From: Rhodococcus sp. IITR03 | GTDB taxonomy: Bacteria > Actinomycetota > Actinomycetes > Mycobacteriales > Mycobacteriaceae | Reading direction: 5' to 3' | Length of the DNA stretch: 5,808 bases | Assembly (NCBI GenBank): GCA_001017865.1 | Contig: LATQ01000001.1 | Location: 1,342,931 to 1,348,738 of the forward strand | Shown: piece by piece, positions 1 to 5,808 of the stretch | How positions within the stretch are numbered: position 1 is the stretch's first letter | Layout: every line of letters begins with the position of its first letter | Notes under the pieces: model-generated | Database searches by the model: none | Seen by the model: only the letters and a program-made list of their open reading frames with translations | Told to the model about the DNA's origin: nothing | Program-made: the position numbers and the translations under genes

Positions 1-110
1 GCGCCGCCAGGAACACCGGCCGCGACGAGCACGGGCGCGTCGGGTCAACCGCGCGAGGGCGGGCGCCGGTCGGGCTTGGGCTTGTTGTCTTCGGCCATCA
101 CTTCCATCAT
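1..110 (-). CDS. Possible 5' end of a divergent gene (partial, frame broken)
   Basis: Reading the minus strand from 110 gives a short, charged N-terminus (MMEVMAEDNKPKPDRRPPSRG), after which a TGA at 47-45 closes the frame. In the other frames the sequence carries on as hydrophobic residues (VLVAAGV, VFLAA), as expected of a first membrane segment after a basic cytoplasmic tail. I infer one or more lost bases near 45-52, and probably another near 30, like those in the neighbouring genes. In mycobacteria the gene divergent from serS encodes a membrane protein of the septum-formation family (Rv3835 beside serS Rv3834c in M. tuberculosis), and this fragment fits that position. The start is uncertain: the ATGs at 110, 107 and 98 are all in frame, and none has a well-spaced ribosome binding site. 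Too little is present to identify the product from sequence alone. Confidence 0.35.
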
Positions 111-131
111 GCCTGTTCGAGTGGACGCAGG

Positions 132-137
132 TAGTTT
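132..137 (+). promoter_or_regulatory. Candidate -10 box for a leaderless ankyrin-serS transcript
   Basis: TAGTTT fits the actinobacterial TANNNT -10 consensus. It ends exactly 6 bases before the ATG at 144, so transcription would begin at or next to the start codon. No Shine-Dalgarno sequence precedes the ATG, which agrees with a leaderless message. No clear -35 box was found. Confidence 0.35.
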
Positions 138-143
138 CGGCTC

Positions 144-532
144 ATGGCCGACGACCCGATCGATCCCGAGATTCTCGAGATCGCCAAGCAGACCTTCGAT
201 GCCGCCCGCCAGGGAGACGTCGAGACCCTCACCGCGTACGTCGATGCCGGGGTACCGGTGAACCTCACCAACGAGACCGGCGACACGCTGCTCATGCTGG
301 CGTCCTACCACGGTCATGCCGACGCCGTACAGGCCCTGGTCGAGCGAGGAGCGACGTGAACCGGCTCACCGACCGCGGCCAGTCGCCTCTCGCGGGCGCG
401 GTCTTCAAGGGCGTCGAGGCAGTGGTGCGGTGCTCGCCGAGGCCGGCGCGACCCGCGTCACGGCACCCCACCGCGGAGGACACAGCGAAGATGTTCGGGC
501 GCGACGACTACCTGGAACTCTGGCAGCGGTAG
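144..532 (+). CDS. Small ankyrin-repeat protein (four single-base breaks)
   Basis: Probably a small cytoplasmic protein-binding scaffold; its partner is unknown. As read, the frame stops at a TGA at 357-359 after 71 residues. Restoring one base at each of about 352/353 (gcgac for gcggac), 430/431 (cggtg for cgggtg), 450/451 (gcgac for gcggac) and 467/468 (four C for five) gives one 130-residue protein ending in DDYLELWQR at the TAG at 530-532. After a short acidic N-terminus come about three ankyrin units. Their marks are [17 protein letters not shown], then [20 protein letters not shown] with VERGADVN, then [20 protein letters not shown] with AEAGADP. There is no signal peptide or membrane segment. 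The ATG at 144 is chosen because the ankyrin frame begins there and a -10-like box lies just upstream. serS starts 11 bases after the stop, so the two are probably cotranscribed. The family is clear; the function is not. Confidence 0.8.
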
Positions 533-543
533 GCTTCGATTCC

Positions 544-1803
544 GTGATCGACCTCAAGTTCCTCCGCGAGAATCCCGACGCCGTCCGCGAGTCGCAGCGT
601 ATGCGGGGGGAGGACCCGGGCCTCGTCGACGTGCTGCTCGAGGCCGACGCCTCCCGTCGCGCCGCGGTCCTCGCCGGCGACAACGCACGCGCCGAGCAGA
701 AGGCCCTGGGCAAGAAGGTCGGCAAGGCGTCCCCCGAGGAGCGCCCCGCGCTGCTCGACGGTGCCAAGGAGCTGGCCGCGAAGGTCAAGGAACTCGAGGC
801 CGAGCAGCACGCCGCGCAGGAGGCCTTCGATCGCCCGCACCTCGCGATCTCCAACGTCGTGCAGGACGGCGTGCCCGCCGGCGGTGAGGACGACTTCGTC
901 ACGCTCGAGACCGTCGGCGAGCTGCCCACCTTCGACTTCGAGCCGAAGGACCACCTCGCGCTCGGCGAGTCGCTCGGGCTCATCGACATGGAGCGCGGCG
1001 CCAAGGTCTCCGGTGCCCGGTTCTACTTCCTCACCGGTTACGGCGCGCTGCTCCAGCTGGGTCTGCTGCAGCTCGCCGCCCAGAAGGCCACCGCGAACGG
1101 GTTCACGATGATGATCCCGCCCGTACTCGTGCGTCCCGAGATCATGCAGGCACCGGCTTCCTCGGCCGGCACGCCGACGAGGTGTACCGGCTCGAGGAGG
1201 ACGACCTCTACCTCGTGGGCACCTCCGAGGTGCCGCTCGCGGGCTACCACTCGGGCGAGATCCTCGACCTGTCGAAGGGGCCGAAGCGTTATGCGGGCTG
1301 GTCGTCGTGCTTCCGTCGCGAGGCGGGCAGCTACGGCAAGGACACCCGCGGCATCATCGCGTGCACCAGTTCGACAAGGTCGAGATGTTCGTCTACTGCC
1401 GGCCCGAGGAGGCCGCGGCGGAGCACGAGCGTCTGCTGGCCTGGGAGCGCGACATGCTCGCCGCCATCGACGTGCCGTACCGCGTCATCGACGTCGCCGC
1501 CGCGATCTCGGGTCGTCGGCGTCCCGCAAGTTCGACTGCGAGGCCTGGGTGCCCACGCAGGAGCGCTACCGTGAACTCACGTCGACGTCGAACTGCACGA
1601 CCTTCCAGGGGCGCCGCCTGAACGTCCGGTACCGCGACGAGAACGGCAAGCCGCAGACCGCCGCGACCCTCAACGGCACGCTCGCGACCACCCGCTGGCT
1701 CGTCGCGCTGCTCGAGAACCACCAGCAAGCCGACGGTTCGGTGAAGGTGCCCGAGGCTCTCGTCCCGTTCGTGGGACGCGAGGTGCTCGAACCCGCCGGC
1801 TGA
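544..1803 (+). CDS. serS: Seryl-tRNA synthetase (three single-base breaks)
   Basis: Class II aminoacyl-tRNA synthetase that charges tRNA-Ser (and tRNA-Sec where present) with serine via seryl-adenylate in the cytoplasm. The GTG at 544 is chosen because it opens the conserved SerRS beginning [17 protein letters not shown]. Residues about 30-100 form the charged, alanine-rich helical arm that grips the tRNA long variable arm. The catalytic domain follows, with a motif-1 region near [15 protein letters not shown], the serine-site TSE at 227-229, motif 2 beginning FRRE at 257-260 and running to HQFDKVE, and motif 3 at 378-395 with Arg385. Bases appear lost at about 1150 (cag-gc for cag-ggc), 1358 (atc-gcg for atc-cgc) and 1502 (gcc-gc for gcc-ggc). 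Three losses bring back the original frame, and the repaired protein has 420 residues, normal for the family. An upstream in-frame extension to about 316 is not SerRS and overlaps the ankyrin gene. Identity is secure. Confidence 0.96.
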   Translation: MIDLKFLRENPDAVRESQRMRGEDPGLVDVLLEADASRRAAVLAGDNARAEQKALGKKVGKASPEERPALLDGAKELAAKVKELEAEQHAAQEAFDRPHLAISNVVQDGVPAGGEDDFVTLETVGELPTFDFEPKDHLALGESLGLIDMERGAKVSGARFYFLTGYGALLQLGLLQLAAQKATANGFTMMIPPVLVRPEIMQAPASSAGTPTRCTGSRRTTSTSWAPPRCRSRATTRARSSTCRRGRSVMRAGRRASVARRAATARTPAASSRAPVRQGRDVRLLPARGGRGGARASAGLGARHARRHRRAVPRHRRRRRDLGSSASRKFDCEAWVPTQERYRELTSTSNCTTFQGRRLNVRYRDENGKPQTAATLNGTLATTRWLVALLENHQQADGSVKVPEALVPFVGREVLEPAG

Positions 1804-1827
1804 CCCGTACGGCACACAGCCTCGACG

Positions 1828-1864
1828 ACGGCTCCCCACTGCGCCCGCGGTGGGGAGCCGTTTC
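1828..1864 (+). terminator. Intrinsic terminator after serS
   Basis: A perfect 10-bp stem pairs CGGCTCCCCA (1829-1838) with TGGGGAGCCG (1851-1860). It extends inward through C-G, T-G, G-C and C-G pairs to a four-base loop at 1843-1846, and outward by one A-T pair. It starts 25 bases after the serS stop. Only TTT follows the stem, so the U tract is weak, as is usual in high-GC actinobacteria. Confidence 0.8.
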
Positions 1865-1878
1865 CGTGTGCCCGTCCG

Positions 1879-1952
1879 AGCATAACGAACTGAAAGTTTG
1901 TTTTTAGGATTTAAACGGTCCTGAAGTACTGATTTCACGCTATTCTTGGGCG
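1879..1952. other. AT-rich gap between serS and wecB
   Basis: About 75 bases at roughly 40% GC by hand count, in a window that is otherwise clearly GC-rich. It contains TTTTTAGGATTTAAAC and a short imperfect inverted repeat CGAACT-GAA-AGTTTG at 1886-1900, which could be a small operator but is too short to be sure. No ORF or RNA gene is seen. Its position after a terminator and before a leaderless start makes it the likely control region of wecB. Confidence 0.5.
1941..1946 (+). promoter_or_regulatory. Candidate -10 box for leaderless wecB
   Basis: TATTCT fits the TANNNT -10 consensus and ends exactly 6 bases before the wecB ATG at 1953, the same spacing as the TAGTTT box before the ankyrin gene. 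The bases between (TGGGCG) hold no Shine-Dalgarno sequence, so a leaderless transcript is likely. A matching -35 box is not obvious. Confidence 0.45.
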
Positions 1953-3109
1953 ATGAAGAAGGTTTTGGTGGTCTACGGAACTCGTCCCGAGGCGATCAAG
2001 ATGGCGCCGGTCGTCACCGCCCTGCAGAGATCGGAAGTACTCGAACCCGTTGTCGCAGTGACCGGCCAGCACCGCGAGATGCTGGACCAGGTCAACACCC
2101 TGTTCGGTATCGAACCGAGCCACGACCTCGACATCCTCACCCAACGGCAGGGGCTGGAGCCATCACGGCCAAAGCCCTCGGTGGGGTGTCGGATGTGATA
2201 GCCCGGGAGGAACCCGGTGCGGTTCTCGTCCAAGGAGATACGACGACCTGCTTCGCCGCGGCCCTCGCGGCGTTCTACTGCAAGGTGCCGCTCGTGCACC
2301 TCGAGGCCGGACTCCGGACGGGGGATCGCTACAACCCCTTCCCCGAAGAACTCAACCGGCGCCTGACCTCGCAACTGGCGTCGCTGCACCTGGCACCCAC
2401 CCCCACCTCCCGCGCCAATCTCCTGGCGGACGGGATCGATCCCGGCGACATCGTCGTCACCGGCAATACGGTGATCGACGCGCTCTACACGGTGACCTCG
2501 CAGCAACCCTCGCTCGACAACCCGGATCTCGCTCCGCTGCTGGATCGTCCGATGGTTCTCGTCACGGCACATCGACGCGAGTCCTGGGGCGAGCCGATGG
2601 CGTGCTCGGCGCGGGCCATCGCCCGTCTGGCCCGCGCGTTCCCGCACATGACCTTCCTGCTGCCGGCACATCTCAATCCGATCGTGCGGGAAGTCCTCCT
2701 CCCGCCCCTCGCCGACCTGGGCAACGTGGTCGTGACGAATCCGCTGTCCTACAGCGACTTCGCACTCGCCATGGCGGCATCGACGATCGTGCTGACCGAC
2801 AGTGGCGGTGTGCAGGAAGAGGCACCGAGCCTCGGCAAGCCCGTCCTCGTGATGCGGGAGACCACCGAGCGGCCGGAAGCCGTCACGGCGGGAACCGTCC
2901 GGCTGGTGGGGACGGACGAGGAGCTCATCGTCGAGTGGGTCACCCGGCTGCTCACCCAGCCCGCGGCCTACGACGAGATGGCCCGCGCGGTCAATCCGTA
3001 CGGCGACGGGAGCGCCGCCCGGCGTTCGGTGGCGGCGATCGAGCACTTCTTCGGCCTCGGACCTCGCCCCTCGGAGTTCGCGCCCGTCGAGGCGGTCGGC
3101 TCCTACTGA
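1953..3109 (+). CDS. wecB: UDP-N-acetylglucosamine 2-epimerase, non-hydrolysing (one single-base break)
   Basis: Cytoplasmic enzyme that interconverts UDP-GlcNAc and UDP-ManNAc, the first committed step towards ManNAcA-containing polysaccharides. The N-terminus [20 protein letters not shown] carries the family Arg11 and Lys16. After repair, Asp96 (QGDTTT), Glu118 (HLEAGLR) and Glu132 ([10 protein letters not shown]) line up with the catalytic Asp95, Glu117 and Glu131 of E. coli WecB. AHRRES at 206-211 supplies the conserved histidine (His207), and [20 protein letters not shown] forms the C-terminal UDP-binding half. One base is missing at about 2159/2160 (gag-cc for gag-gcc), which joins residue 69 to the following alanine. 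The repaired length is 385 residues, normal for the family. The ATG at 1953 is preferred because it opens the first Rossmann strand; there is no ribosome binding site, but a -10-like box sits 6 bases upstream. The gene converges on wecC, which uses its product, from its own promoter. Identity is secure. Confidence 0.95.
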
Positions 3110-3138
3110 CAGGTCCGGATACCGCGTAGTCCGAAAGG

Positions 3139-3180
3139 AATACGGCCGGCAGGTGCGAGAACACCTACCGGCCGTATTTT
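3139..3180. terminator. Bidirectional terminator between convergent wecB and wecC
   Basis: A long hairpin pairs AATACGGCCGG (3139-3149) with CCGGCCGTATT (3168-3178) and AGGTG (3151-3155) with CACCT (3162-3166). There is one C-A mismatch between the two segments and a six-base loop CGAGAA. On the plus strand it ends in TTTT (3177-3180), 30 bases after the wecB stop. On the minus strand it follows the wecC stop by about 26 bases, with a weaker T-rich tail, so it can serve both transcripts. Confidence 0.88.
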
Positions 3181-3204
3181 CGTGGGTGCCGTATTCTCGT
3201 GGGT
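3171..3204. repeat. Tandem 17-bp direct repeat beside the terminator
   Basis: GCCGTATTTTCGTGGGT (3171-3187) is followed at once by GCCGTATTCTCGTGGGT (3188-3204), 16 of 17 bases identical. The first copy contains the 3' arm and T tract of the hairpin. The second lies directly against the wecC stop codon (3205-3207 on the plus-strand scale). It looks like a small local duplication by slippage. Confidence 0.85.
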
Positions 3205-4458
3205 TCAGCGCCACACCCCGCGGGTGTCGTACACGACCTTGCCCGCCAGGAGGCTGCGCGACAGCGACCGGAACTGATCGTGGTCCACGAGCTCGACGAC
3301 GATGTCCGCCGCGGCGATGGCGTCCCGGCACCGCGCGGTGCGCACGCTCTCGTATCCGAGGAGGGTGTCGGGAACCTCGTGCACGAACGGATCGGCGAGC
3401 AGGAGTTCGACGTCGGGCAGCGCCTTGGCGATGAGCTCGACGACGTGCAGGGCCGGACTCTCCCGGATGTCGTCGACGTTGGCTTGAACGTCAGCCCCAG
3501 ACACGCGACCGTCGGATTCTTGAAACGCGAACAGGTTTCGATGACCTGCTGGGCCACGTAGTTCGGCTTGGAATCGTTGATCTCGCGTGCGGTACGGATC
3601 AACTTCGCCGAACCCGGCGACGCACCGACGATGAACCACGGATCGACCGCGATGCAGTGCCGCCGACACCGGGGCCGGGAGAGAGGATGTTCACCCGGGG
3701 ATGGCGATTCGCCAGCCGGATGACCTCCCAGACGTCCAGTTCGAGTTCGTCCGAGACGTACGACAACTCGTTGGCGAAGGCGATGTTGATGTCGCGGTAG
3801 GCGTTCTCGACCAGTTTCGCCATCTCGGCGCTCGCGGCGTCGGTCAGGCAGATCTCACCCTGGCAGAAGACGCGGTAGATCGAGGCGGCGCGCTCGGCGC
3901 ACAGCGGCGTGATCCCACCGACCACGCGGTCGTTCGTGATCATCTCGATCATGATGCGGCCCGGGAGCACCCGTTCGGGGCAGTGGGCGACGTGGATGTC
4001 CGGCAGACCCTCGTCGGCGTGGGGGAGGCGGAGATCGGGTCGCAGTTCGGACAACCACCGGCTGACGCTCTCGGTGGTACCGGGCGGTGAGGTGGATTCG
4101 AGCACCACGATCTCCCCGCCGCGCAACTGGGGGGCGATCTGCTCGGTCGCCCGCCGCACGTACGACAGGTCGGCGGTGTGATCGGCGTTGAACGGTGTCG
4201 GCACGGCGATGATGTACGCGTCGGCGAGGGGAACCGTGTCGGTCGCGCTCAACGTCCCCATGGCCACGGCGCCGGCGAGGCTCACCGCGAGATCGGTTCG
4301 GCGAACGGCACCTCGCCCCGCGAGACGGCCGACACGATACGGGGATCGATGTCCACGCCGATGACGTCGATGTCGCGGGTCGCGAGGACGACGGCCGTCG
4401 GCAGGCCGATGTAGCCGAGTCCTACGACGGCGACGGTGCCGCTGAATGTGTCAGCCAT
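3205..4458 (-). CDS. wecC: UDP-N-acetyl-D-mannosamine dehydrogenase (three single-base breaks)
   Basis: NAD-dependent cytoplasmic enzyme that oxidises UDP-ManNAc in two steps to UDP-ManNAcA. The N-terminal Rossmann fold shows VAVVGLGYIGLPTA, with the GxGxxG glycines at 13, 15 and 18, and GVDIDPRIV after it. Next come the family motifs AVPTPFN, ESTSPPGTTE and HCPERVLPG. The central ENAYRDINIAFANELS resembles WecC more than UDP-glucose dehydrogenase. The active site GPGVGGHCIAVDPWF places the catalytic cysteine at about residue 269. The C-terminal domain (LGLTFKANVDDIRESPA) ends YDTRGVWR. Bases appear lost at about 4294/4293 (ccg-at for ccg-gat), 3659/3658 (ggc-ac for ggc-cac) and 3483/3482 (aag-cc for aag-gcc). 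The repaired length is 418 residues, close to E. coli WecC. The ATG at 4458 has a good ribosome binding site and overlaps the end of the upstream glycosyltransferase gene by 8 bases, so translation is probably coupled. Confidence 0.94.
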
Positions 4459-5264
4459 GATGCTTCCTCGGGGTCGGGAGTTTCTCGGGACGCGGATAGG
4501 GCGGGGTGGTGCGGAAACGCTCGCGGGCGAGCAGGATCAGGAACGCGGTGTTGGTCGTGAGATAGCGCCGCCACATCCGGCGCGGTTCCTGCAGGAGGCG
4601 GTAGGCCCACTCCATGCCGGCGCGCTGCCACCGCTCGGGTGCGCGCTTGGTGATCCCGGCGAGGACGTCGAACGAGCCACCCACACCGTGACGTATCGGG
4701 ACGTCCAGCACGTCCTCCCAGCGCCGCAGGAAGTTCTCCTTGCGAGGAGAGGGCATGCCGAGGAACAGCATGTCCGCGCGGGACTCGCGGATGGCCCGGG
4801 CGATCGACTCCTCCTCGGATTCGTCGAAGTAGCGTGGTGGGCACCGGCCATGCGGAGGCCGGGATACTTCGTGGTGAGGACGTCGACGAGGGCGTCGAGC
4901 ACCGACTGCTCCGCGCCGAGCAGATAGACGGAGCGGTGTTCGGTGTCGGCCGTCGCGAGCAGCGAGGTGAACAGGTCGATTCCGGCGACGCGTTCGGGCA
5001 GCGGATACCCGAGGAGATTGCCCGCCCACACGACCGCCTGACCGTCGGCGAGGAGTATGTCGCACTCGAGCAGGGATTCGCGCAGGGCCGCGTCCTTGCG
5101 GAGGCGAACGGTCTTCGCGGCGTTGACGACTCCGACGGTCATCGGTTCTCGACGCTCGAGGCGTCGCGGCACCGTGCCACGGCCTCGTCCATCGTGACGG
5201 CGTCGAGCGGCATCCCGAACAGGGTCGCCGACGTGCGGGTGCCGGTGGTGGGGTCGGCGGTCAT
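4451..5264 (-). CDS. wecG: WecG/TagA/CpsF-family glycosyltransferase (two single-base breaks)
   Basis: GT26-family enzyme, probably working at the inner face of the membrane, that adds N-acetylmannosamine-type sugars to polyprenyl-linked acceptors. Beside wecB and wecC the donor is most likely UDP-ManNAcA (the WecG reaction), but this is inferred from context. TagA-like UDP-ManNAc transfer is the alternative. Visible motifs are MTVGVVNAAK near 42-51, LLADGQAVVWAG with Asp74 in the position of the family catalytic aspartate, FLGMPSPRKENFL, HGVGGSFDVLAG, and the C-terminal KRAPERWQRAGMEWAYRLL then EPRRMWRR. The basic C-terminal tail is the part that docks TagA-type enzymes on the membrane. Bases are missing at about 5143 (probably aac-ccg-atg, giving ENPMTV) and 4833/4832 (cac-gc for cac-ggc, giving HHGYFDE). 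The repaired length is 271 residues. The ATG at 5264 overlaps the upstream stop as ATGA and follows a GGAGG, so this is the second visible gene of the operon. Confidence 0.88.
4463..4469 (-). promoter_or_regulatory. Ribosome binding site of wecC
   Basis: GAGGAAG on the minus strand, 4 bases before the ATG at 4458 (7 bases if counted from GAGG). It lies inside the last codons of the upstream glycosyltransferase gene and supports this start over later in-frame codons. Confidence 0.7.
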
Positions 5265-5808
5265 CGGGTTCCTCCGAATTCGTTGCGCTGCAGCCACGCG
5301 TAGAGCATCCAGCCGAGTTCGTACGGGCGGCATTCGTAGTCCACGACTCCGGCGGGAAGGAGCCGATCGAGTCCCGGCAGTTCCGAACCCGGACGCAGGG
5401 CGGTGGCCGCGGCAGCCAGCGATCTCGCGGCCTTGCGCGGTTCACGCCGACCGACCTTGCGCCAGACGACGTCCTGGGACTCGCAGACGAGATCTGCCAG
5501 CGCCTCGGGATGGCTCTGCAGCCAGTCGATCCCGAGTTCGATTGCGGCGGTGTGGTCGTCGCCGCCGGCTGTGGCGAGATCGAACAGCACCATCGGCGCC
5601 ATCGCGTGCTGGTGGACACTGTAGACGGGGAAGCGCTCGACCACGCTGTGCCCACGCGAGTCGTAGTGCCACCACCACTGACCGGCCTCGCCCTGCAGCG
5701 CGCAGATCCGGGTGGCGCACGCGTTCGCCGCGCGAGCGCGACGTCGTCGTCGTCTCCGCGGCCGTCCGGGCGAGTGCTGGAGGGGATAGACCTGGTCGGC
5801 GAAGGACC
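5261..5808 (-). CDS. Toroid-like protein of unknown function, C-terminal part (three single-base breaks)
   Basis: I do not recognise a named gene. The visible C-terminal part, about 185 residues, is soluble-looking and helical, and it runs off the right edge of the window. After repair it reads SFADQVYPLQALARTAA, then an acidic GDDDD, then ALARANACATRICALQ, then QGEAGQWWWHYD, and later RFPVYSVHQHAMAPMVLFDL and WLQSHPEALADLV, ending YELGWMLYAWLQRNEFGGTR. The QGxxGxWWWHYD block followed by paired helices recalls the QW-type repeats of (alpha/alpha)6 toroid folds (prenyltransferase/terpene-cyclase-like proteins and some polysaccharide-acting enzymes). That is only a fold-level guess. Bases appear lost at about 5776 (cag-ca), 5757 (gcg-ga) and 5727 (cgg-cg). 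The downstream two-thirds, from 5725 to the TGA at 5263-5261, is unbroken. The stop overlaps the wecG-like ATG as ATGA, so the protein probably serves the same polysaccharide pathway. Confidence 0.72.
   Translation of the reverse strand, partial: SFADQVYPLQHSPGRPRRRRRRRARAANACATRICALQGEAGQWWWHYDSRGHSVVERFPVYSVHQHAMAPMVLFDLATAGGDDHTAAIELGIDWLQSHPEALADLVCESQDVVWRKVGRREPRKAARSLAAAATALRPGSELPGLDRLLPAGVVDYECRPYELGWMLYAWLQRNEFGGTR
5271..5275 (-). promoter_or_regulatory. Ribosome binding site of the wecG-like gene
   Basis: GGAGG on the minus strand, 6 bases before the ATG at 5264. This strong site decides the start, which would otherwise be unclear because an in-frame ATG also lies farther upstream inside the preceding gene. 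Confidence 0.75.

Noticed and set aside
405..1004. A 199-residue Ser/Arg-rich minus-strand open frame antisense to serS
   Set aside because: Low-complexity composition and exact opposition to the conserved SerRS N-terminus mark it as a shadow.
1973..3331. A 452-residue minus-strand open frame antisense to wecB
   Set aside because: It is rich in Arg, Gly and His with no recognisable motif, and it mirrors the wecB coding strand, whose catalytic residues are all present. It is a typical high-GC shadow frame.
4537..5655. A 372-residue minus-strand open frame
   Set aside because: Only its middle part (near 5142-4834) is real GT26 sequence. The ends are shadow frames of the toroid-like gene and the transferase, joined because of lost bases.
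5743..5754. GTC triplet microsatellite
   Set aside because: Four GTC units on the plus strand are simply four Asp codons (GAC) on the coding minus strand, within an acidic linker of the partial protein.
352..5776. Programmed ribosomal frameshifting at the frame changes
   Set aside because: The sites are numerous, spread through unrelated genes including serS, and lack slippery heptamers with downstream structures. Sequence error explains all of them more simply.
1..5808. CRISPR array, tRNA, insertion sequence, attachment site or defence system
   Set aside because: No spaced repeats, tRNA cloverleaf, transposase motifs, terminal inverted repeats or nuclease/toxin motifs were seen on either strand. 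The window is filled by translation and sugar-nucleotide genes.

Overview
This is a high-GC actinobacterial window that reads most like Rhodococcus or a close relative in the Mycobacteriales. The evidence is the codon use, a seryl-tRNA synthetase with the actinobacterial motif-3 sequence [17 protein letters not shown], start codons with no leader, and a short ankyrin-repeat gene next to serS. The assignment comes from reading the sequence, not from a database match.

Layout. At the left edge (1-110, minus) is the possible start of a divergent gene, cut by the window. Next, on the plus strand, are an ankyrin-repeat gene (144-532) and serS (544-1803), 11 bases apart and closed by a GC-rich hairpin. 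A short AT-rich gap (about 1879-1952) separates this housekeeping pair from a polysaccharide block. In that block wecB (UDP-GlcNAc 2-epimerase, 1953-3109, plus) converges on a minus-strand run that reads from right to left: an unidentified (alpha/alpha) toroid-like protein (5808-5261, entering from outside), a WecG/TagA/CpsF glycosyltransferase (5264-4451) and wecC (UDP-ManNAc dehydrogenase, 4458-3205). The three minus-strand genes overlap by 4 and 8 bases, so they are almost certainly one operon. The convergent ends share one strong hairpin that can serve both strands.

How the genes work together. WecB converts UDP-GlcNAc to UDP-ManNAc, WecC oxidises that to UDP-ManNAcA, and the WecG-family enzyme probably moves the ManNAcA (or a related sugar) onto a lipid-linked acceptor. 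This is a compact supply-and-use module for a ManNAcA-containing envelope or extracellular polysaccharide. The polymer itself is not known from this window.

Sequence quality. Every gene is broken by single-base losses, 16 of which I could place, nearly all beside runs of G or C. Restoring one base at each site gives full-length proteins with all expected catalytic motifs. I read this as uncorrected sequencing or assembly error, not gene decay, so the genes are annotated as CDS across the breaks. I found no convincing new defence, mobile or RNA system here. The least understood item is the toroid-like protein at the right edge.
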